From NCBI GenBank assembly GCA_947653235.1, contig CANTGH010000003.1:62001-126000 (forward strand): a DNA stretch of 64,000 nt. Reading direction: 5' to 3'. Origin of the DNA: an uncultured Clostridium sp. (GTDB lineage Bacteria > Bacillota > Clostridia > TANB77 > CAG-508). Below the pieces are notes generated by a model, which made no database searches, was not told where the DNA came from, and worked only from the letters and a program-made list of their open reading frames with translations. Below, in pieces: positions 39,101 through 47,029 of the stretch. Made by a program: the position numbers and the translations under genes. Numbering within the stretch: the stretch's first letter is position 1; every line of letters begins with the position of its first letter.

Positions 39101-40447
39101 AATACCAACTTCTGTAATTTTTTCAGTAACTGGCGAAATTCCTGTTGTTTCCAAATCTAGAACACAATATTCGGTATCAATTGGTTGCCCTTTGGTTTTG
39201 AAAACCGTACGTTCCTTATCTCTTACAAAATAGGCTTCCACACCGTAAATCACTTTCAAATCATTGCCTGCTTCAATAAAATGATGTGCATCTGGAAAAG
39301 CTTGTACAACACCATGATCCGTAATAGCAATCGATTTCCAACCCCATTCCACCGCACGCTTTAGCAAATCTTGACAAGATGTGACAGCATCCATTTGGCT
39401 CATTTTAGTGTGCATATGCAGTTCCACCCTTTTTTCAGTCGACGTATCCATTCTTTTTTGTTTCTTACGCCCAGAAGTCTCGATAATGGTATTCACCATC
39501 ACCCCTATTTCTTTGGCAAATGGGTCATATTTGGCAATACCATCTACTTTTAAACCCTTAGCACTTTTTATTCTTTTTTGGACTTTTTTAAATTCGTCAT
39601 TTTTGATAAAAGCTTTACAAGTCATGGTACTACTTCCGTCATATAAATCAAACATCAAAATAGTTTTGTCGTTTTTGATTTCTCGTGAATCAATTCTGAC
39701 AACTTCACCATCTAAGCATACTTTGTCAGTATCGACAGATATATCCGCAATTTTAGTAAAATCACTTTTGATATTCATACTTCTACCATAAATCAAAGGC
39801 GTAATTTCTTCAGGTTCTTCACCTGTCATCTGTGCTTCCATTTCTTTTTCTTGTGCTTTTAGTGCTTCTTCATGCTGACGTTCTAAATTCTGTCTTTCCG
39901 CTTCTTCCTGCAATTGTTTGACAAATTCTAATTCTTGCTTTTTTTGCTCTTCTTCAAACTTTTGTTTATAGCCTTCATCTAGTTCTTCCGTAAAAGTAAT
40001 ATTATAGTTTATGTTGTAAAGATTGAATAATAAGTGTTGCAATCCTTTGTCAAATTTTTTTGATAATAAAAAGGAAGCCCCTTTCATGGCTAATTTTATT
40101 TCAACTTCTTGTTGATCAATTCGCACACAGCTTCTCTTTAAAATCGCTTTACTGAACGGCTCCTTTTTGGCAATATAAGCCACAATATCATTCCACTGTG
40201 TTTCAATATCTGGCTCAATTTCAACCTGCCTATATTTGACATCTACCATTGCCTTTGCCACTTTAAAGCGTTTTATCGCATAATTTTCAAAACTTTCAAT
40301 ATCTGCAAGTCGAATTGGTTTTAACGCAATTACGCTAACTTGCAGTTTATTAGTTTTTTTGTATAAATTGACATTTTCAATTTCGCAATCTATTAAATTA
40401 TTTTGTATGGTGTAATCACTAAACACATCTTTTATGTATTTGGGCAT
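36119..40447 (-). CDS. polC: DNA polymerase III alpha subunit, Gram-positive type PolC
   Basis: 1442 aa, full length for PolC. Order: N-terminal domain, OB fold (about 225-320, DFTKIADISVDTDKVCLDGE), PHP domain beginning VELHMHTKMSQMDAVTS, inserted DEDD proofreading exonuclease (YCVLDLETTGISP, VAHNAKFDMGFL), then the polymerase core with a Cys4 zinc site (CPNCKY, CPKCGHK) and PDIDLNFSGEYQAKAH. Replicates the leading strand in Firmicutes. It contains no in-frame CGG in 1442 codons, in contrast to its frameshifted neighbours. Confidence 0.98.
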   Translation of the reverse strand: MPKYIKDVFSDYTIQNNLIDCEIENVNLYKKTNKLQVSVIALKPIRLADIESFENYAIKRFKVAKAMVDVKYRQVEIEPDIETQWNDIVAYIAKKEPFSKAILKRSCVRIDQQEVEIKLAMKGASFLLSKKFDKGLQHLLFNLYNINYNITFTEELDEGYKQKFEEEQKKQELEFVKQLQEEAERQNLERQHEEALKAQEKEMEAQMTGEEPEEITPLIYGRSMNIKSDFTKIADISVDTDKVCLDGEVVRIDSREIKNDKTILMFDLYDGSSTMTCKAFIKNDEFKKVQKRIKSAKGLKVDGIAKYDPFAKEIGVMVNTIIETSGRKKQKRMDTSTEKRVELHMHTKMSQMDAVTSCQDLLKRAVEWGWKSIAITDHGVVQAFPDAHHFIEAGNDLKVIYGVEAYFVRDKERTVFKTKGQPIDTEYCVLDLETTGISPVTEKITEVGIIKMRGGEIIDEFECFVNPEKPIPPKIVEITHITDDMVRNAETIEKVIPKIIDFVGESVLVAHNAKFDMGFLKHNFEKYGYSFHYTYIDTLPLARAMFPDFKKFKLGILADKLGIKVEVAHRALDDVKTLVGVFNKMLAIAKEKDVTIIDELDQRFRADYKSLMTYHMIILAKNYVGLKNLYKLISYSHLNYFYKKPRILKSILDQYREGLIIGSACEAGELYRAVLEGKSDEEIEAIAEYYDYLEIQPIGNDEYLIRNETVPDKEALKEINRKIVEVGEKLGKPVVATCDVHFMDPQDEIYRRILQAGQGYDDADMQAPLYLRTTEEMIREFDYLGNDKAYEVVVKNTNLISDMCEKISPISAEKCPPHIPGCEEEIRHIAYNKAHELYGDPLPEIVQTRLDKELDSIIKNGFSVMYIIAQKLVWKSNEDGYIVGSRGSVGSSFVANMTGITEVNSLKAHYRCPNCKYSDFSDYGVKNGFDLPDKDCPKCGHKLDKDGMDIPFETFLGFNGDKEPDIDLNFSGEYQAKAHKYTEVIFGKGTTFKAGTIGTVADKTAFGYVRNYYEERHVPLPSAEVLRISGGCTGIKRTTGQHPGGIIVVPKGREIYEFCPVQHPADDPNSDIVTTHFDYHSIDQNLLKLDILGHDDPTMIRMLQDITGTDPTKVPLDDKETMSIFSSTKALGVSPEQIRSDVGSYGIPEFGTKFSRGMLLETKPTTFEELIRLSGLSHGTDVWLGNAQELIQAGTATLSEAICTRDDIMIYLMDKGLPPNTAFKIMEVVRKGKATKDPEKWKEYEEVMREHDVPEWYINSCKKIKYMFPKAHAAAYVTNAFRIAYYKVHDPLSYYAAYFTIRAKAFDSEVMIYGKEKVKNRMREIEMMGNQVTQKDKEMYDDLEIVLEMYERGFEFLDVDLYRSHSTRFQVEDGKIRPPLNSIAGLGNIAAESIYQAAQEEPFECIDDMQARSKIGKAMTELLQKFGCLKGMTQSNQMSLFV

Positions 40448-40723
40448 TAGGGCTTAACATCCTTTCTTGTGGTATTTATCTGGTAAATCTCCATTGTTTA
40501 AAAAATGTACATTTACCAACTTCATTTAAAGAAATAAGAAGCATGTATCAAAAAATAATTGCTCATCTTGTTACCTCAATATCCTATTGTCTCATAAATC
40601 TCCCAATTTAAGAAATCATTATATTTTACTTTCGAACTATCGAATAAACTTCCCAAAATGCATTCTTCTCTAATCTAAAAATAAATATATCATACAAAAA
40701 AGTTTTTTTCAACTAAAAAACAA
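40448..40723. other. Spacer upstream of polC
   Basis: A+T-rich, with no gene seen on either strand. It would hold the polC promoter, but no strong consensus was found. Confidence 0.4.
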
Positions 40724-40779
40724 AAATAGAGAGCATATATATTACTTTATCACAAAAATAATATATATACTCTCTATTT
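40724..40779. terminator. Long hairpin after the 40804 gene
   Basis: About 21-bp stem (AAATAGAGAG outer arm, ATATATATTA inner arm) with one mismatch. Confidence 0.75.
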
Positions 40780-40803
40780 CGTAGAATCTTTTTAGAAATA
40801 AAA

Positions 40804-41190
40804 TTATTCTGATTTTAAACTATGTTCTAATTTAAATACTCTTTGATCTAAATCGAAAACTTTCGTATCTAAATTATCAACTTGAACTCTAAATTTTTCT
40901 TGATCTTTATACATTTCCTGAGCCTTGTCTTTTTGCATAACTGCTACATCAAATATAGCATCAATCTTTTTAGCATACTCTTGTTCAAACAAAAACATCC
41001 TGTCTAACATTCTTTCTTCAAATGTATTGATTTCTTTATGTAATTCTGTTCTCAAACTTTCATTTGATTGTTCTATTTCTTTTCTTAGCTGTGCATTTGA
41101 TTGCTGTATACCTTTTTTCAAATCAACAGTGGAAGCTTCTATCGCATCTTTGACAATTTGTGATATTGCCTCTAAATCTTTTTTATCCAT
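40804..41190 (-). CDS. Coiled-coil protein of unknown function (128 aa)
   Basis: Probably one long coiled coil with heptad-like repeats (STVDLKKGIQQSNAQLRKEI, EQSNESLRTELHKEIN, VFDLDQRVFKLEHS). No membrane segment or domain recognised. The start follows GGGAGGTGAG. Between polC and a zinc-ribbon gene, with its own terminator. Confidence 0.65.
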   Translation of the reverse strand: MDKKDLEAISQIVKDAIEASTVDLKKGIQQSNAQLRKEIEQSNESLRTELHKEINTFEERMLDRMFLFEQEYAKKIDAIFDVAVMQKDKAQEMYKDQEKFRVQVDNLDTKVFDLDQRVFKLEHSLKSE

Positions 41191-41299
41191 ATACTCACCT
41201 CCCTTTATCCATATTGTAGATATATCTTAACATACGAATCCCTATTGTACAAGAATAATTTCACTTTTCTTTCGACATTTTTCATCATACTATTCACAT

Positions 41300-41866
41300 T
41301 TATTTCTCAACATCTGTAGCCGCATTTATAATCTCTCTCATTGTTTCAAAATTTTCTTCAATTTCTGAAATATCCTTAATCGTTATTCCACTTAAAAAGC
41401 CTTTGGTATAAAAACGAATGTCGCCAATTTTACATATCTTTTGAGAACGTGTCTGAAAATACGCCATATCTTTTATGTCACTATAAGGGACAATTATCTC
41501 CTTGTCCACAAACAGATATTTAGCTTTATGTTTCAATTTTGTTTCATAAAAACAAGTTTTAGTGCCCATCGCTCTTTTTTTGTTAAAAAACATCCAAGCA
41601 CCAAAAATAGCTATGCATAAAATAGTAATCAAAATTCCCAAAAAAGTTCCATATGAGCTAAATGCTGCAAGTGCAACAATTACTAATAAAACAATCATTT
41701 CTCCATTTCTTAATGTATTAAATTTCGGAGAATACTTTCGATTAACTTTGAAAAGTTCCTTTTCATTATCTGCTTTAAGTCTTTCTTGAGCTTTATACTT
41801 TTCATAACAATTTATACAAATATCCCCTTCTTTTTTTAATTTTGCACCACACATTTTACATCTCAT
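41300..41866 (-). CDS. Zinc-ribbon membrane protein of unknown function
   Basis: 188 aa. N-terminal zinc ribbon MRCKMCGAKLKKEGDICINC, two hydrophobic helices (about 57-92), then a PH-like region (KYLFVDKEIIVPYSDIKDM) of the sort found in small bacterial membrane proteins. It lies 22 bp after rseP and may be cotranscribed. Function unknown. Confidence 0.7.
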   Translation of the reverse strand: MRCKMCGAKLKKEGDICINCYEKYKAQERLKADNEKELFKVNRKYSPKFNTLRNGEMIVLLVIVALAAFSSYGTFLGILITILCIAIFGAWMFFNKKRAMGTKTCFYETKLKHKAKYLFVDKEIIVPYSDIKDMAYFQTRSQKICKIGDIRFYTKGFLSGITIKDISEIEENFETMREIINAATDVEK

Positions 41867-41887
41867 ACTTGCTTCCTCCTTTGTTCT

Positions 41888-42904
41888 TTAAAAAAGTCTT
41901 ATAACATCATTAAACGATACATACAATGACAATAAAATCAAAAATGTAAATCCTACTGATTGTATTTTTAACTCCAATTCTTCACTCATTTTCTTTTTGC
42001 GAATAGCTTCAATTATCAGAATTATAATTTTTCCTCCATCCAATGCTGGAATTGGCAACAAATTGGTCACACCAAGTGACAACGATACCACAGCTAACAA
42101 ATATACAAAATCATACACACCACTAGTTTGAACCACCATTTCAGATATGCCTACAGGTCCTGTCATTTGATCAATTTGAACATGACCCGTCAATAACATC
42201 ACTAATCCATCTTTCGTAGAATTTAAAAAACCTACCGTTTCCCAAAAACCATAATATAAATTATTGGCAAAATTTCTTGGTGCTTGCTGAGTTTCTACAC
42301 CTAAAATATAACGAGTAACCTCTCCATACTCAATCGCAATTGGAAGTATCGAAATTTGTTTATTTTCTCCATTTCGTTCAATCCATAAGTCTAATTGTTG
42401 CCCATTTGATTGAAACAACATTTTGTCTACATCCGATTTTATTCTTGTTCTCTCTCCATTAATACTAAGTATCTTGTCACCAGCCTGCAAAACACTATTT
42501 TCTGACACATATTCTGGGATGATTTGCTTGATAAGCGTAGAACGATTTACCCCCGTCAAAGTCATTAACAAAAAGTACACCAATAAACCAAAAAGAATGT
42601 TAACAACAGCACCCGCTAACACAATTGCAATTCGGTTTGATACTCTAGCTTCACTAAATGAGCCTTTTTCTTGTACCTGCTCTGTTTCCCCCAACATATC
42701 AACATAACCGCCAAATGGAATTACTCTTATGGAATATTTCGTCTCTTTACCTTGTTTCGAAAAAATGCTTGGTCCAAATCCTAGGGAAAACTCTCTAACT
42801 TTCACTTTGCAAAATTTTGCTACCAAAAAATGACCGCCTTCATGAATAAAAACAAGAAATCCCAATAAAAAAATCACTTTTAAAGCACCAATCAAAAATC
42901 CCAA
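41888..42904 (-). CDS. rseP: Site-2 protease RseP (RasP)
   Basis: 338 aa. Intramembrane zinc metalloprotease: HEGGH catalytic motif in the first helix (GFLVFIHEGGHFLVAK), one PDZ domain (about 115-195), and the NLLPIPALDGG metal-binding motif in the C-terminal part. It cleaves anti-sigma factors and signal peptides. It follows cdsA by 15 bp, as in the conserved pyrH-frr-uppS-cdsA-rseP cluster; dxr, often between, is absent here. Confidence 0.95.
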   Translation of the reverse strand: MGFLIGALKVIFLLGFLVFIHEGGHFLVAKFCKVKVREFSLGFGPSIFSKQGKETKYSIRVIPFGGYVDMLGETEQVQEKGSFSEARVSNRIAIVLAGAVVNILFGLLVYFLLMTLTGVNRSTLIKQIIPEYVSENSVLQAGDKILSINGERTRIKSDVDKMLFQSNGQQLDLWIERNGENKQISILPIAIEYGEVTRYILGVETQQAPRNFANNLYYGFWETVGFLNSTKDGLVMLLTGHVQIDQMTGPVGISEMVVQTSGVYDFVYLLAVVSLSLGVTNLLPIPALDGGKIIILIIEAIRKKKMSEELELKIQSVGFTFLILLSLYVSFNDVIRLF

Positions 42905-42919
42905 TTTTACCTCCTTAAT

Positions 42920-43736
42920 TTATAAAAATCTAGTTAATAAAAAATATGCAAATGGAGCAATAAACATGACACTATCAATTCTGTCAATCATGCCACCATG
43001 TCCTGGAAATAATTCGCTAAAATCCTTCACACCAAAATATCGTTTTATGACAGAGGCTGAAAAATCACCAACTTGCCCTACTATACTCAAAATAGCAATC
43101 AAAATAGCAATTGTTCCATAGGCAATTTGTGTTCCAAAATAAGTATTCATCACATAAGCACACATGAGTGAAATCAAAACAGCACCTAACATTCCACCAA
43201 TGCACCCCTCAACCGTCTTATTGGGGCTAACTTTGCTAAATTTGTGTTTTCCCAAATTTTTACCAGCCCAATAAGCAAACACATCCGTTCCCCAAGCAGC
43301 TATCAAAACAAACCAAATTAGCATTTTACCAGATATTTTGCCATTTACAGCATACAAAAGTGGTAAAAATCCCAAAAATCCAATCACATACAAAATTCCA
43401 ATGAAAGTAAATGCAGCATCTTGAAATGTTATTCTCATATCACTTACAATAACATTTAAAAACAGTACAAATAATAAAATTGGCACACCTAAAGCAATAA
43501 CTGTCTCTAAAACCATACTAGGCACCACATGCATAACAGCAATCAAAATAGCTGTTAAATAGCCGAACCCAGCCAATAAATTTGACTTCCTTACTCGCAC
43601 AATTGGCATATTCATACATCGCAAATAGTGCAATTATGGCGATTACAAAATCAATCAGATATTTATTTCCAAATACAATTAACAGTATCACTAGCGGTAG
43701 ACCAACTAAAGCTGTTATAATTCTCTTTAAATTCAT
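42920..43736 (-). CDS. cdsA: Phosphatidate cytidylyltransferase CdsA, in two frames joined at CGG
   Basis: About 271 aa when joined. It makes CDP-diacylglycerol, the precursor of phospholipids. The first frame starts MNLKRIITALVGLPLVILL and runs to IGWV, then CGG at 43563-43565 (codon 58 from ATG 43736). Skipping C gives GYLTAILIAVMHVV and the rest of the enzyme, with the CdsA signature SASVIKRYFGVKDFS and PGHGGMIDRIDS near the end. Neither part alone is a complete enzyme. ATG 43745 is an alternative start. It overlaps nothing and lies 22 bp after uppS. Confidence 0.9.
43563..43565 (-). other. CGG +1 frameshift site 7 (cdsA)
   Basis: Context TGG-GTT-CGG-CTA. Skipping C gives GTT-GGC-TAT-TTA (Val-Gly-Tyr-Leu). 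Confidence 0.8.
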
Positions 43737-43758
43737 ATCTTTCATCCTTGCCTTAAAA

Positions 43759-44463
43759 TTATTTTCCTAAATTTCTTTTTCTTGCCTTATAAATTTCAAT
43801 TGCTTCATCCAAATCCTTTTCTGAAAAATCTGGCCAATATTTATCGAAAACTAAAATTTCCGAATAGGTTGATTGCCACATCAAAAATCCGCTAAGTCGC
43901 TTCTCTCCGCTGGTTCTTACGATTAAATCTGGATCTGGTTGACCTTTTGTATACAAATGATTTGAGATTGTTTCTTCTGTTATTTGTTCTATTTTTTGTT
44001 TTCCATTTTTTACTTCTTCCGAAATTTCTTTGACCGCTTTTATCATTTCAGCTCTGCCACCATAATTAAGTGCAATATTAAAAATAATCCCTGTGTTCTT
44101 TTTCGTTCTTTCAACAGAAGATGCAATTCCTCTTTGCAATTCTTCGGATAACTTCGTAACATCACCTAAAACTCGTATAACAATATTTTCTGTATCTGCC
44201 TCTTTGGTGAAATCATCCAAATAATTTTGCAATAAATTCATCAGTGCATTTACTTCTTCTTCGCTTCTTTGCCAATTTTCTGTAGAAAAAGCATACACAG
44301 TCAAATGCTCAATTCCGATTTTGTTCGCATAACGAACAATTTTCTTTAATGTTTCAGCTCCTTGTTTATGTCCTAATTTAATTGGCAACATTTTAGATTT
44401 TGCCCATCTTCTGTTTCCATCCATGATTAATCCGACGTGTTTTGGTAATTGGTTGTTTTCCAT
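43759..44463 (-). CDS. uppS: Undecaprenyl diphosphate synthase
   Basis: About 234 aa. cis-prenyltransferase motifs: LIMDGNRRWAKSK (catalytic Asp), VYAFSTENWQRS, and the C-terminal RTSGEKRLSGFLMWQSTYSE. Makes the lipid carrier for wall and polysaccharide synthesis. ATG 44463 follows AAAGGAAT; a longer frame upstream has no site. In the frr-uppS-cdsA cluster. Confidence 0.96.
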   Translation of the reverse strand: MENNQLPKHVGLIMDGNRRWAKSKMLPIKLGHKQGAETLKKIVRYANKIGIEHLTVYAFSTENWQRSEEEVNALMNLLQNYLDDFTKEADTENIVIRVLGDVTKLSEELQRGIASSVERTKKNTGIIFNIALNYGGRAEMIKAVKEISEEVKNGKQKIEQITEETISNHLYTKGQPDPDLIVRTSGEKRLSGFLMWQSTYSEILVFDKYWPDFSEKDLDEAIEIYKARKRNLGK

Positions 44464-44531
44464 TTTGGGATTCCTTTCAATTTGGTTGTATGTTATTTTT
44501 GATTGGCACGATGCCTCGTACCCCTCCAATG

Positions 44532-45074
44532 TTAAATATTCATGATTTCTTTTTCTTTATTTTCTAAATTCCTGTCAATTTCAGCAACATATTTATCGGT
44601 TAATTTCTGAATATCTTCTTCGGATTTTGATTTTTCATCTTCCGTAATTTCTCCATTTTTTAAATCATTTTTCACTTTTTCCATACCATCTCTACGAATG
44701 TTACGAATACTAACTTTTGATTCTTCTGCCATTTTTTTAATATCTTTGACTAATTCTTTTCTTCTTTCTTCTGTCAATTCTGGAAAATTCAAACGGATGA
44801 CTTTTCCATCATTGTTGGGATTTAAGCCAATATCCGATGCCAAAATTGCTTTTTCAATATCTTTTAAAATGCTCATATCCCAAGGTTGAATGACAATCAT
44901 TCTGGCTTCTGGAACCGAAATTCCGGCTACTTGGGCTATCGGTGTTGCTACACCATAATATTCGACATTTACTTTATTTAATATCGCTGGATTGGCACGT
45001 CCTGCACGTACTTCTGAAAAACTCTCTTGTAATTTATCTACGGTTTTTTGCATTTTTTGTTCTAATTCTTTCAT
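44532..45074 (-). CDS. frr: Ribosome recycling factor
   Basis: About 180 aa. MKELEQKMQKTVDKLQESF, RAGRANPAIL, SIRNIRRDGMEKVKN are typical. Releases ribosomes from mRNA after termination. ATG 45074 follows GAAAGGAAAA. In the pyrH-frr-uppS-cdsA cluster. Confidence 0.96.
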   Translation of the reverse strand: MKELEQKMQKTVDKLQESFSEVRAGRANPAILNKVNVEYYGVATPIAQVAGISVPEARMIVIQPWDMSILKDIEKAILASDIGLNPNNDGKVIRLNFPELTEERRKELVKDIKKMAEESKVSIRNIRRDGMEKVKNDLKNGEITEDEKSKSEEDIQKLTDKYVAEIDRNLENKEKEIMNI

Positions 45075-45145
45075 ATTATTTTCCTTTCTATTTGGGGATT
45101 GGGATATTTTTGAAAAAAGCAAGGGCGGAACCTTGCCCCCATGGG

Positions 45146-45850
45146 TTATTTTACAATAGTTCCGATTTTTTCTCCTTGTAAAATTTTGACAATATTTTCT
45201 GGATGACTGATGTCAAATACCTGTAATGGAATGTGATTATCTCTGCAAAGCGATGTTGCTGTTGCGTCCATAACTTTTAAATCCTGATTTAAAATATCCA
45301 TGTACGTAATTTCATCATATTTAATAGCTGCCGGATCTACTTTTGGATCAGCTGAATAGACACCATCAATTGTTTTAGCAAATAAAATCACCTCTGAATC
45401 CATTTCAGCAGCACGAAGAGCAGCTGCTGTATCCGTTGAAAAAAACGGATTTCCTGTTCCACAAGCAAAAATAACAATTCTTCCTTTAGATAAATGTTTA
45501 GTTGCTTTCCTTTTGATATAGGGTTCTGCAATTTGGCGCATTTCAATCGCTGTTTGCAAACGTGTATGAATCCCTCTTGCCTCTAATGCATCTTGTAATG
45601 CCAAACCATTAATCGCCGTTGCAAGCATTCCCATATAATCCGCTGTTGTTCTGACCATTTTGTGACCATTTCTAGCACCTCGCCAAAAATTTCCACCACC
45701 GACTACAATTGACATTTCCACTCCCATATCCAAAGCCTTTTTGATTTGATCACAAATACTTCCTACAATATCAGGATCAATTCCATGTCCTAATTCGCCA
45801 GACATTGCTTCACCACTAATCTTTAGTAACACTCTTTTATAGGCTAACAT
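45146..45850 (-). CDS. pyrH: UMP kinase
   Basis: About 234 aa. Amino-acid-kinase fold: [39 protein letters not shown]. Phosphorylates UMP to UDP. ATG 45850 follows AAAGGAG. A hairpin (GCAAGG/CCTTGC at about 45119-45136) lies in the pyrH-frr gap. rpsB and tsf, usually upstream, are absent. Confidence 0.96.
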   Translation of the reverse strand: MLAYKRVLLKISGEAMSGELGHGIDPDIVGSICDQIKKALDMGVEMSIVVGGGNFWRGARNGHKMVRTTADYMGMLATAINGLALQDALEARGIHTRLQTAIEMRQIAEPYIKRKATKHLSKGRIVIFACGTGNPFFSTDTAAALRAAEMDSEVILFAKTIDGVYSADPKVDPAAIKYDEITYMDILNQDLKVMDATATSLCRDNHIPLQVFDISHPENIVKILQGEKIGTIVK

Positions 45851-46001
45851 ATCCAATTCTCCTTTATTATATTTCAATCGATGTTATTGTATCACAAATT
45901 CGAAATTTTTCCATAGTTTTTTAGAAATTTTTTAGAAAAAATTATATTTTAGTTCTATTTTTAAAACTCCTACATATATTTTTAATAGAATGGAGGAAAC
46001 T

Positions 46002-46998
46002 ATGCAATTTATTGTGATTTCTATCAGAAAATACTTTTTCACTATCTTATTTTTACTATTCACCTTAAGTCTTATTCTGTTTTCAAGTACTAATCTAGAA
46101 GCTGCACAAAATGGTCTTAAACTTTGGGCAAATTCTGTACTCCCAACACTTTTTCCATTTTTCGTAGCAACCGAATTATTATGCAGAACCAATTTTGTCC
46201 AAATTCTTGGCAAATTTTTAAATAAATTTATGAAACCTGTTTTCAATGTACCTGGTGAAAGTGCGATTGCTATCATTATGGGAATCATTAGTGGTTACCC
46301 AGTTGGTGCCAAAGTAGTTTGTAATTTGTATGACAATAAAATTTGCTCTAAATCTGAAGCCGAAAGATTAATTGCTTTTACAAGCAATTCTGGTCCTATC
46401 TTTATACTCGGTTCTGTTGGAATTTCTCTTTTAGGAAATGCACAAATCGGAAAAATTTTATTAATAGCACACATTTTATCTTCCTTATTCGTAGGAATTA
46501 TTTTCCGTTTTTGGAAACAAAATCGTGTGGATCTTACCTTTCGAAATTATAAATCCGAAAGCAAATCCTTAATTCATATTTCCAACTTAGGCGAAATTCT
46601 TCGGTGAAGCCATTAAAAAATCCATCGCAAGCATTTTAAGCATTGGTGGATTTGTGGTTTTATTTTCTGTTATCATTTCAATTTTGTCAAGTCTTGAGAT
46701 TTTAACGGGAATTGCAAATTTATTAGTAAATTTAGGAATTCCATATGACATCTCGTTAAGTTTTTTAACTGGAATTATTGAAATGACAAATGGTGTTCAA
46801 ACAGCAAGTTTGTGTTATTCTAGTATGCCAATTCCATGCCTTTTAACATGCAGTTTTTTGTTAGGGTTTGGTGGATTTTCTGTGCTTTTGCAGGTTTTCT
46901 CAATTATAGCGAAATCGAAAATTTCAATTAAACCCTACTTTTATGGAAAACTTTTACAGGGAGTTTTTTCTGTAATTTTAACATTCTTACTCATATAA
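46002..46998 (+). CDS. ylbJ: YlbJ-type sporulation membrane protein, in two frames joined at CGG
   Basis: About 331 aa when joined. Nucleoside-recognition/GATE-like fold with many hydrophobic segments: ATELLCRTNFVQILGKFL, GIISGYPVGAKVVCNLY, FTSNSGPIFILGSVG. At codon 201 the frame meets CGG-TGA (46602-46607). Skipping C gives GEAIKKSIASILSIGGFVVLF and the second half (GIIEMTNGVQTA, LLGFGGFSVLLQ). YlbJ is needed for spore formation in Bacillus. ATG 46002 follows GGAGG. Ends against a bidirectional terminator. Confidence 0.85.
46602..46604 (+). other. CGG +1 frameshift site 8 (ylbJ)
   Basis: Context ATT-CTT-CGG-TGA. Skipping C gives CTT-GGT-GAA-GCC (Leu-Gly-Glu-Ala). Frame 0 stops at the very next codon. 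Confidence 0.85.
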
Positions 46999-47023
46999 AA
47001 AAGGAGTGAAATTCACTCCTTTT
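46999..47023. terminator. Bidirectional terminator between ylbJ and the coiled-coil gene
   Basis: AAAAGGAGT/ACTCCTTTT stem with T-run, between convergent genes. Confidence 0.8.
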
Positions 47024-47029
47024 AATTTT

